Of a DNA stretch of 64,000 bases, positions 47,660 to 64,000 are shown piece by piece (position 1 is the stretch's first letter; each line of letters starts with the position of its first letter). The DNA lies in the NCBI GenBank assembly GCA_003586115.2, contig QVOM02000116.1:47779692-47843691 (forward strand). The letters are read 5' to 3'. Below the pieces are notes generated by a model, which was not told the origin of the DNA, did not search any database, and saw nothing but the letters and a program-made list of their open reading frames with translations. The DNA is from Salvator merianae. Its lineage: Eukaryota > Chordata > Lepidosauria > Squamata > Teiidae. Made by a program: the position numbers and the translations under genes.

Positions 47660-48500
47660 TAAGGATAGCCCCCCCCCCATAGAACACATTGCAATCCCCA
47701 AGCCATGAGAGTATGGGTCAGAGTGTCCACGTGTTCTCTATCAAAGAAAGGCTCCAGTTGTCTAATCAGAGACAGCTGACCATAGATGCTCTTGGCCATC
47801 GCTGCCATCTGAGCTTCAAGGAATGGCAATGAATCCAAGAGAACATCCAGGTCTATCACCTGTTCCTACCACAAAAGAACAACTCTCTCCAGAACAAGAC
47901 ACTGAGTCACTTCTCCAATTCAATAACTTGGGACAAACACCACCATCTCGTCTCAATTCAGCTTCAATCTGTTGGCCTGTATTCACTGTCTCCTGGACTA
48001 CCTCAACTGATGAAGATGGAGTGGAGATGTAGAGCTGGGTGTCATCTGTGTGCTGGTGACACTGAATTCCAAAGCTCCTGATCATCATACTCAGCAGTCT
48101 CATATAAACATTGGAAAGCATGAGGGACAAGAATGATCCCTGATGGACCCTATAAGTGAGCTCCAAAGAAAGTAATCAAAACCCCTCCAGCTGTGTGCTT
48201 TGTACTCTTCCCTGTAAATAAGACCAGGATGACTATAAAACAAAGCCTCTGATTCCTGTGTCCTGAAGGTGTTCCCAAAGGATACAGTGGTTGACAGTAT
48301 CAAAGGTTGTGAATAATCAAAGAGCATCAGTGGGGTGGCATTATCCCTGCTGCTCTCCCTCCAGAGGTCACCAGTCAGGGCAACCACAGCAGTCTCAGTA
48401 TGATGGTCAGGCCTGAAGCTAGATTGAAAAGGATCCAGATACTTCACTTCATCCAAGCATGCTTGCAGCAGTGTTGCCACCTCCCTCCCAAGCACCTTGT
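47660..48500 (-). pseudogene. Degenerate L2/CR1-type LINE reverse transcriptase
   Basis: Three overlapping minus-strand frames give parts of one reverse transcriptase in the right order. 48495 downward: Leu-Asp-Pro-Phe-Gln-Ser-Ser-Phe-Arg-Pro-Asp and Thr-Glu-Thr-Ala-Val-Val-Ala-Leu (fingers/palm). Near 48050: His-Thr-Asp-Asp-Thr-Gln-Leu-Tyr-Ile, a mutated Tyr-Ala-Asp-Asp catalytic motif. 47860 to 47670: Leu-Asp-Val-Leu-Leu-Asp-Ser-Leu-Pro-Phe-Leu-Glu-Ala-Gln and Gly-Gln-Leu-Ser-Leu-Ile-Arg-Gln-Leu. Several frameshifts; inactive. Confidence 0.85.
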
Positions 48501-49558
48501 CCAGGAATGGGACATTGATTATGGAGCAAGATCAACATTCAACTGCTCTCAAAGAGAGCCAGCATCTCCACTTACCATTTCTGGGCACCTCCATTGCCTT
48601 CCTGTCTTCATTTTTGGCAGCAGCAGGTATCTTTGAAGCAGTCACATGGGCCATTTTCCAGCATGTTTGCTCGTGGAGCTGCTTCCGTTACAGGATGGTT
48701 TCTTCCCTCCCTGCATGGAGATGCCACAAAAAGATGGCACCTCCTTGAGTCAAAATGAAGGTAAGGAGGGCACAACAAATGGGGGTACCTCCCTCCATCT
48801 GCTTCAAATGAAGCCACCTCCACTGAAAGTTGAGATGTGACCAGTGTGTTTTAAAGGCTACCTGCTTTCTCCAGTGTCAGTAGGCACATCTCAGTTCTCG
48901 TTGGTGCAGAAAGGGCAGAAGCAGCAATGGGCAGAGAGGGATTGTAGCCCAGAGGCAGCACAACTGCCTTGAAAAGGGGCAGGTTGTGGTGTCAATCCCC
49001 AGCATCTCCTGTATCTCTTAAGAAAACAGTACAGATGTGTTCACGTAGTCACTGGAGCTAAGCTCAGCTGAGTGGTAGCAAATGATAACCCCAAAGCTCC
49101 TCTGCAGTGAACTGGGAGTGAGAATCCTATAGACGAATGGTTTATCCCCTGCAGGGCAAAACACTCTCTTCCATTTGCTGCTTCTGCTCTTTTGGTAGTA
49201 ATCAGAGCTCATGTGTACCTGTCCATATTAGAGGAAACAGGAAAGCTTCCAAAGGCATTTTCCCCACATGTTGGAGGGTATGGAAATGCCAAAAAGACAG
49301 ACTTATAATCCCATAACAGCTGCCAAATTCAGCAGCAAAGAGGTTTTTCTGAATTATTGCTCATATTAGCAGATTTTTGACATTTTATCCTGAGCTTTTT
49401 ACAGGAGCAACCAGCAGTATGCAATACTTTGGAAGTGCCTGGAATTGGAATGAACTTTAAATAATAATAGTCTACTTCCAACTATGCATACAAGAGGGGC
49501 CAAACTATGGCCTTCTGATCTGGAAGGGTCAGGCTTCAGTTCCTATCAGCCCTAACCA

Positions 49559-49974
49559 AGGGTGTGATCAGACAGGGCTTTTTTCAGTCAACCCTTTAAG
49601 GAAATGTGTCCCATCGCCAGACTCCATAAAAAAAAATCCTTACAAAGCGTTGTCCAAATATATGACTGAAAATCTACCTTATTTTGCCACACTGCAGTCT
49701 GTATTTGCCTCCAAGACAGGCAACACCTACCCTGACTACACAGGCACTCACCACTGATTGGCAACTTGGCAAGAAACCCTAAGCTTTTTGCTTAAGCCTT
49801 CCCAATTTAGTTTAAAGAAATAGATACCATTAGAACTATGAAATCCCAAATGTTGAAGAAACATCCTTTCTCAGACCTCAAGACAGAGTACGATGCATGC
49901 AGGGAGGAAATGACTGTCATTACAGACTCAAATTCTCCCAGAGGGCGCTCTTTAAGTGTGTCTGATCACACCCT
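49559..49974. mobile_element. Non-autonomous DNA element with perfect 16-bp terminal repeats
   Basis: AGGGTGTGATCAGACA at 49559-49574 and its exact complement at 49959-49974. The 416-bp interior has no transposase-like frame. A clear target duplication was not seen, so the superfamily is undetermined. Confidence 0.7.
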
Positions 49975-50289
49975 AGCATGGCTACGTATTCCAACACATC
50001 TAGAGAAGCACAATTTGGCAAAGTCTAATTTAATAGGAGGACATCAAGTAAAGAAGAAAAAGGTCCAGGGCTTTGTTAGCTCAAGGAGAATTATTCAGTG
50101 ATATCCACATGTTGTTGATGTTGCTGCTGCTGCTTGAGCCCAAAGTCGTATATTTTGCCACAGTTTCCTGTCTGAATACAGGTATACCTGATCCATAAAC
50201 ACCTGAGCACAGAGTGGCAAGTGAGAATTCTAGAATGCTGAAAATAAAGGCAGTAAAAATAGTCTTGAGGCTAGGCATTTACTATGGAG

Positions 50290-51070
50290 GTGGTCTCAAA
50301 TGAAATAGAATGCAACTGTTGCACCTGAAGCCAGTTTGCCAGAATAAGAAGGGATGCATTTATTATATGTTCAGGGAGGCTTTTAATTCCAGATGCTAGA
50401 ATGTCACCGTAAATGAAGTTATGCTGATTAGTTACAGCCGAAAAGCCAGTGCACCTTCCTCGGCTTGGATCATATCTCTCAAAAGAAATGACAACAGTGG
50501 GGCTTCCTTCATGAACCGCCTTCTCTAATATGCATCTCTCCGCATGCAGCTACAGTTCTGCTGCAAAAACCTTCTCTTTTTACGTTTTCAACCTCAGTTA
50601 ATGTTCCTAGGCCATATTAGCTGGCTTAATGGGGGGGAAATTCTGTTCTCAGGTTATATTAATATATATATTTCAACTCCAGCCCAGGTTTCTGTAATAA
50701 ACCTGCGCTTCTAAGTGAAATAGTAAATGCCTCAAACTTTCCTTGAAATGTTCCTGTTGGTGAATAGACTCTCTCTGTTATTCTCCCTTTTTTAATTAAG
50801 CAAACCCAGGTGGTACAGTCACATAGCAAACATATTTTTCCAACCTTTATTATACCTCATTATAATTCTCTCCTTTAAAAGGATTTCTAATTATATTGTC
50901 TAATAAAACTAAACCTTGGAGATCATTTGCATATTATATGAAGAAATCTCATACAACAAACTCACAGTGGATTCAATTAACATAATAGCTAATTATATAT
51001 CCCATCAGCCTTTTGAGGAGCTTCGTGTTCATGTTTTTCCTGTTCTAGCCTAGAGCAAGGGGGGACTGAA
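50290..51070. promoter_or_regulatory. Candidate conserved non-coding element in intron 2
   Basis: AT-rich, free of recognisable repeats, and dense in TAAT/ATTA-type homeodomain core sites. It has a perfect octamer ATTTGCAT (POU site) at 50935-50942. Its function is only inferred from composition and position in a gene next to developmental regulators in other vertebrates. Confidence 0.3.
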
Positions 51071-53394
51071 TGGCTTTCTGAGTTTTCACTTTTAAATATT
51101 GACTTTTAATAAATATTGGAAATGATAGGAATTCTTTTGCCAATTAAAAATCTTGTGAACAATCGGCAAGAAACACTTCTAAAAACACTTGTTTCCAGAT
51201 TCCTAGAAACAGTTTTTTTCCTCCGCAGTTGAGACACCAAGTTTCGCGTGTGATGAGAGATGGGTATTTGCATGCAGGGGTGATTATAAATCATACTGCA
51301 ACACTGACAAAGAGTGAGAAAACAGGTCTGAGTGAGCTGAGCTGACAGAAAATACTTCTGCCATAGAAAATGCTGTTTATAAAGACTTGATTACCACTCT
51401 GAATTTTGGAAGGTGTCCATCCAGAAGAGCTCCATTTTTATTTTTCTTATCCCAGGCCCAGAACTCAATTGCATTCTTGGCTAGTTATGAGCCCTATCAA
51501 GGCAGACATTTACAACGAGATTAGTAGAGACATAGTAATGAACTGGCTTATGAGCTTCCTCGTAATTGAGTGTTATGAAGGTGTCATCCCTGTAGTTCGT
51601 AATAAATTTTCCATCATGAGCTTAAAATTGGCTAAAACATTCTGGAACTGATTTATCTCTACACATACATGTAACTATGTGTCTAAATATTAACCCCTCC
51701 TTCTATTAACATTTTAAATTATTTGGAAAGATCCGCTTTTCTCTCTGCCTTTAAAAGTGAGAGATGCTTTAAACGATCAAGAGCACTGGAGATTTATCTA
51801 AAAAAATACTCAAATCAACTCACCCCAGTACTGAAGTGAAACCTTAGCACACCACAGAAATAAAGGGGGAAAGATAGAGGTTTGCGGGAATAACTTTCTG
51901 CTGTTGTCTGTTGTTTAAATTATAGCTAAAGACTGATACAAGCTAAGATGCTTTTCTCTTCTTACAATGATGGCGGCCTTGTTATTCATATTTTAATGAG
52001 GCTACTATCTCTGAGACAGCTTTTTTGGGGTGGGGGCCCACATCTCCGGTGTGACTACAATAGAAGTTGCTTTATTGACAAGGACCATTCAAAATCTTCT
52101 GAGTCTCCAAAGAAAGCCTTTCATTTTATGCCACATGTCCAAATACTAACCCCCCCCCATTATTAAAAGCAATTTTAACGTGTCGTTAACTTTTGGAGGC
52201 AGGGATGCCGTGATGGCAATAGTTGGGATACATACTGGTAGAAAGCATATGCCACAGCTAAATTGCATCAGTTTAGTATAAATTCCAAGCGCTTTGTTAA
52301 ATGTCCAGGGAAAGAGGAAAAAGAAAAGCCTGGTTATTTAACCTGCTTTAGGCCCTGTGATGATGATCCTATTTGCTATATCTACCTGATTAAACATTTA
52401 AAAAGTTTAAAATCCATCTGAAAGCAATGCCCCTTTTTTTTGTCTTCAAGAAACAGTTTGAGCATGAATCACCTTGATCTAAAGCAAAATTGTAGTATAC
52501 AACGTTTAGAGAAATGTGTAGTTATACGACAACAGTGAAGTATTAGAAGTATTCTCTCAGTGTATAATTTTTTGCTCATGTATGCAATTAAAAATAAGTT
52601 TGGGTTTGCTCCATTATCTCTCTATCAAACAGACGAACAAACCCCATCCATCATGCTATTTTTTTTTAATGGTTACTAGAATCAGCATAAAGATGCTTAC
52701 ACCTTCATATATGATAATTCCTCAAACAACATGGTTCTACTTAATGTGTCATCGCTTTTTGAGTCAGTAAAGTGTGACTTTGCTTGCTTAAAGCAATGCT
52801 GAAAACTAAGTAAAATACCATTGGCTTACATTGGCACGCAGAACCTCTGTGGCCACCGTATCCCCCTCCCCGTTTCCCATAGATGGTGATTATTTGCATG
52901 GCACAGTTTTAACCTACATCATGACTTGTGGGAATCAAACCATAGCATTATAGAAAGGGTGACTGTAAACTGAAGTTGTCATTTTGAAGGTTTAAAACCA
53001 CATCTATATCTAGTCTGTTGCCAATCTTCTGATTATGTGAGACATATTTTTGGTGCTCAGATTCCTTGCACTGAACTGGGCACTAAGCAGCTGGCAACAG
53101 AGCAAAAGTGTGACTCCACACTGACTGATATACTGGACCAGCAAGTATACTAGGATCCTGCCTTTCACATGCGGGTGCAACCTAAGGAAGGCCCCACCCC
53201 CCGGGGGGCAGTCTAAGGGGGCGGGGTCTAAGGAGGCAGCATGCAGAAGGGAGGCTCCTAGTTCAAAATACTGGTCAGCGTGGAATAACAACTTGTTTCC
53301 AAAGTATCGTCAGCATAATATAGCTTATGAGAACTGTAGTTCAACAACAAAGGGAGTGTCATGGCTTCGCCACTCCATATTAATATATTAATTT

Positions 53395-53555
53395 ATTTCC
53401 ATTGGTTGCATGGTTTTAGTTGGCTTTAGTCCTTTTGATGTGTTGATTACTTTTAATTGTTTTCACTATTTATTTTAAAGTATTGGTTTCATTTGTTGTA
53501 ATATGGCTGAGATCAGAGGTTGACGGTGGGCTACAGATGTAAATAAATAAATGAC
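53395..53555 (+). mobile_element. L2-like LINE 3' UTR end
   Basis: T-rich sequence followed by 'ggctacagatgtaaataaat', a sense L2-like tail. Confidence 0.6.
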
Positions 53556-53636
53556 CAAAACACAACTTTTTAAAGGATTAGTCTACTTTCACATTTTTGT
53601 CTGCCATATTAAATTGTCCCACTTTTTTCTTTAAAT

Positions 53637-53760
53637 ATGCATTTTATTTATTTACTTACTTACATTTAAATCTCACTCTACACCACATGGGCAGGTTACA
53701 GCTTCAGGAGCTTCTAGAGAGTGAACCTGTGGTCCATCCATTCAGCTTAGATACTGTACT
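53637..53760 (-). mobile_element. L2-like LINE 3' terminus
   Basis: 'tttatttatttacttactta' then 'catttaaatctcactctac' and 'catgggcaggttacagc'. Reverse orientation. Confidence 0.45.
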
Positions 53761-54382
53761 CCAAATTTTCTGTTAGGGTTTATTACCTTAGCCTTCCCCT
53801 TTTTCAAGGCAGGGATGCTGTTTACCCATAGCTGGAAAGACCCACTGAGCTTCCAAGGCAGAGGGGGGAATCAATCCAAGAGACTCCTGAGTTCTGGTCT
53901 AGTACTCCTAACCCCTGCATCACCAGCAGATCTATACATATACTACCGTCGATTGCCTGTGTAGTATCCTGTATGATAAGCTTTGCTCACAATACCCTCT
54001 AGCATTAGAGCATGCTTAAAGACTGAAATCAATGAGCATGAGTATTTTTATGTCGAAGTATTCTTCTAGTGGTCCCATCATTGTGTGAAGCCAGGTCTGA
54101 CAGGGGGCAGGAATGTCATGGTCCCTGGACCTGTGGATCTCAGAGGGCGCACCCTTATGTCCTGTTTCAGGTGACCCATAAGTCTTCAGAGGGACCGAGA
54201 AAGTTTGCCTGCCTTGGGGCCCATGCTGGCCTTCAGCATTTCTATGTAAAGCACCAGCACTGGGAACTTGCAGGCAGACCTTCTCTATAGATGTAGTATC
54301 TTTGTGATGATGCTACCATACAACAGTGATCCATAGGTTGGTACCACATGGTGCAAAGCACAGTGGGATAATAGGAAACCTC

Positions 54383-54614
54383 CAGCGGTGGCCGCTGGCT
54401 TTAAGGGCGGGTGTTTGTAACCTACGGAAAGTGCGCGATTGCTGTTCACAGAGCCTCTGGGCCTGTGTACAAAAATCGTGCACTTTCCGCAGGTTACAAA
54501 CACCTGTCGCAGCAGGTGCTGCTACAGTATGGAGGCCCAGAGGCTCTGCGAACAAAAATCGTGCACTTTCCGCAGGTTACAAACACCTGTCTTTAAAGCT
54601 AGTGCCCGCCGCTG
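54383..54614. mobile_element. hAT-like miniature element, family D, with a duplicated arm
   Basis: Left terminus 'cagcggtggccgctggcttt', right terminus 'aaagctagtgcccgccgctg'. Flanking 8-mers gaaacctc (54375-54382) and aaagcctc (54615-54622) match at 6 of 8. A 40-bp stretch beginning 'acaaaaatcgtgcactttcc' occurs twice (54469-54508 and 54552-54591), so the element has one left arm and two right arms. Confidence 0.78.
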
Positions 54615-55149
54615 AAAGCCTCACTTTCATCTGCCCAAACCATGTTCTGGGGTATAATTGACCAGAATATGGCTTGCCAAGATTAAATTGGTATGTGCTG
54701 TTCCTTCTGGACCTGAGGCAGCAGAACTATAACCAGCATTGAGTAAGACCAACTTTTTACTAGAGGCCCAGAAGTCCAAGGGAATACATTCTGAACACTT
54801 GGCTGGCTGCTGAGTTTGGTCACTGTTTATTGTTGCATATTCTGGTTTGATGTCTTCACCTTTCTCCATGATATAAACTGCCACCTTGCTTTCTTTACCA
54901 GAGGACCATTCTGCCCTAGTTATACCGCTGAATTGGAGACCCTTTTCTTTTTTCCCTTGGCCATTTTCTAATCAATTTATTATAAATTTTAAGCATCTTC
55001 TTGTGCATTTTTCTGGGATTACCAGGTGGAAAAGAAGGCAGGGTTCAAGAAAATTTCAGTGGGTATTGCCTGTGTTACAAGCTATACCTGCTAAAATTCC
55101 TTCTTCTATACAGCTGTTAAAAGAACCCTCTCCTCTTTCCATACGGTAA

Positions 55150-55290
55150 CCCTATCTTTTCTTCTGTTGTGTTGCGGTTTGGTATTTTAATGCTGTGGTT
55201 TCTATTTTGCTTTTGTGACTCATTGATTTTGTACATCATTCTGTATTGTAGAGTAGAATAGAAGCATGACTAAATAAATAAATAAATAAG
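55150..55290 (+). mobile_element. L2-like LINE 3' UTR end
   Basis: T-rich sequence ending 'gtagagtagaatagaagc' then 'actaaataaataaataaata', a sense L2-like tail. Confidence 0.55.
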
Positions 55291-57000
55291 AAGCCATAGC
55301 TTGGATCAACAGCACCTGAAATAAAGCTCATATTTTTACAAGTAATTATAGACCATTTTTGTTGTGAAAAATGAAGACGATAAGTATCTGAAACATGTGT
55401 CAGAAGCAGGACTGGTGGGAAAGACATACACATTTTGAATCTAAATATGAAAAGTATAATTAAATTAAAATAGAAATATAAGCAACTGGCTTTTAAACTC
55501 CCAATTCCACGTGTGTGCACTATTGCATGAAAATGATACAACTATGGCACAATATTTTCCTGTTTTCTTCAGACATGTACACAAACTACATATAGCCACT
55601 TCACTGTGGTTTCTGCACAACTGTGCCAGACTTGTGCAAAATGGGAAGCAGCCCAGAAATCTCCAACAAAATTCCAGTATCTCAAAATTTGTGGTTTGGG
55701 GAAACTTTGCATAAAGAGTATATAGGAGGATTCACTGTGAAAACATATCTTTGAAGCACACACACAACCTACTGGTCTTCAAGATGGTGCTTGAATTTTG
55801 CATCCAACATCTGCCAAAAAAATTCTGCTTTCCACTCCCCCTGCTCTAAAGTGCCATATTTTTACTTTTGTTTATCTCAGTTTCTGACATGGTTAGCTTT
55901 AATATGCATCGTGTGGATGGGCTTGGAGGAAAAAGTCTCATAAAAGGCCCTAGTTTAAGAAGTGCAGGAAGTGGAGTATGCAGGAGGGAGTAGGGAGAAG
56001 GACTCTAAGCTTTAATTTTAATTCTCCTTCCTTTATTTATCAGATTTATAGCCAGATGGTGGTGAAGCCAGGAACGCCTTTGTGTAAATGGAGCACACAT
56101 ATGAAAGTGCTTCGGTAATGTAATCATTGAGACCGGAAGGGCTCATACTGAGCCTGAAAAGAGACAATGGAGACTGGATATATCAACATTGCACAAATCG
56201 AGTTCATTTGTGATTCAGTCCCTTTCACTATGGTTGTCATGATAACTTCCTACTTTGATCAGCAGAGGGTGGAGAGGGGGAAAAAAATCTTCTAAAGGCC
56301 CAAGGATGCAGCCCAGTTGTTTACTGTGCACTTGGCTTCAATTCACGCCCCCTTCCGGAAGAAGCAACAGGGATAGGCACATATTGCACCTTGACCTGTC
56401 TAGACGGGAGAGAAGGTTTTTTTTGTCCCTGTTTCCAAGGATAAGGGGTGATCTTTGACCCCTGAAGCACTAGCGGTTCGGGCTCTCACTCAGTATGTAG
56501 GTAGAGCCTAAATGCTTCCCCTGAATTCTTCGTTAATTCTGAAGGGGAGAGGGATGGGTGAAGACAAGGACCAGCTGTTTGCAAGTAAAGCTTGAAACAG
56601 GAGAACCTGGGAGAAGTTAAATTTTGTAAGCGATTATTTTCTTTCTGCAAACCCCTGGGAGGCATTAAACAGCTGCATCAGGGTTGACGAACAGCAAGTA
56701 AGACAGACCAAGTGATATGTGGGGGGGTGAGGAGAGAGAGAGAGAGAATGCAAGACTTTCTAGAAACTCTGCTCCAGCTACAGAAGCAAAGCTGAGTCTT
56801 GCCAGAAATCTTTTGAGGGTGCATCAAGAAAATGTTGGCTATGGGAAGGCCAGAGTTCTTTTCTTCTTCCTTTTTATTTGCTAAGTTTTTCTTGCATCTT
56901 CTTTTAGTAGCAAAATATGCTTACAAATCTGAAATATGATAAGAAAGGGATCTTATACTGTTTCAAGCTATAAGGAATCTTTTATGGGAGGCTAAAAATA

Positions 57001-57040
57001 TTTTTTTATTATTATTACTATTATTATTATTATTATTATC
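57001..57040. repeat. (ATT)n microsatellite
   Basis: About 11 ATT units with one variant, 225 bp upstream of CNPY1 exon 3. Confidence 0.92.
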
Positions 57041-57263
57041 CTCCTCCTCTTCCTCCAAATATTGTTTTAGATTCAGTTGACATTTTTAATTATGTATGTG
57101 ATGTAGTACGGGTCAACAGTTATTAAAATAAACAGGGATCAGGTGGGATTGTTCTGTTTCCTGTGGAAAAAACATGGACTCATAGATTGCTTTTAGCTTC
57201 TTGCTTTTGTGACAACTGAACTTTAAAATATATGTGATATTTCCCCCCTCCCCTTCCCTTTAG

Positions 57264-64000
<6,737 letters not shown>

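Larger units (their letters stand above)
33648..57263 (+). other. CNPY1: CNPY1 intron 2 (about 23.6 kb)
   Basis: GT at 33648 and AG at 57262-57263. The first part, to about 50 kb, is rich in LINE remnants and foldback elements. 49975-53000 is AT-rich and nearly repeat-free. 55300-57000 shows no recognisable element other than short simple repeats. No host coding exon on either strand was recognised inside it. Confidence 0.85.

Overview
This is a vertebrate nuclear genomic window. The best fit is a squamate reptile (a lizard, possibly a gecko), judged from the mobile elements: CR1-type LINEs with 8-bp terminal repeats, L2-like LINE tails, a BovB/RTE 3' end, a tRNA-derived SINE and many foldback DNA elements. 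The species call is an inference. There are no bacterial-type operons, CRISPR arrays or phage-like genes.

One protein-coding gene can be supported: CNPY1 (canopy FGF signalling regulator 1), on the + strand. Four coding exons join in phase: 9153-9249 (start codon and signal peptide, a small exon easily missed), 33532-33647, 57264-57467 and 59086-59182. Together they encode 171 complete residues plus the first base of the next codon. They contain a signal peptide, the canopy/saposin-like cysteine framework and a body very close to human CNPY1. The last short exon, expected to carry the final Asp-Leu-Cys and the ER-retention tail, was not found before position 64000 and probably lies to the right. 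The gene is stretched by two introns of about 24 kb each, a 1.6-kb intron and a last intron of more than 4.8 kb.

Layout: 1-9152 is upstream sequence or 5'-UTR intron, with LINE fragments and a SINE ending about 60 bp before the start codon. 9250-33531 (intron 1) and 33648-57263 (intron 2) are dense in decayed transposable elements: CR1-like and L2-like LINE tails, an antisense LINE reverse transcriptase remnant (about 47.66-48.50 kb), several miniature inverted-repeat element families and simple repeats. From about 49.98 to 53.0 kb, and again after 57.5 kb, the sequence is AT-rich and repeat-poor. Some of it looks like candidate conserved non-coding sequence, with octamer and TAAT-type homeodomain motifs.

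No new multi-gene system is apparent. The points most worth a second look are the recovered signal-peptide exon, the related families of foldback elements (one with a conserved internal palindrome, one with hAT-like 8-bp target duplications), a near-identical inverted duplication of a CR1 piece, and the candidate regulatory islands.
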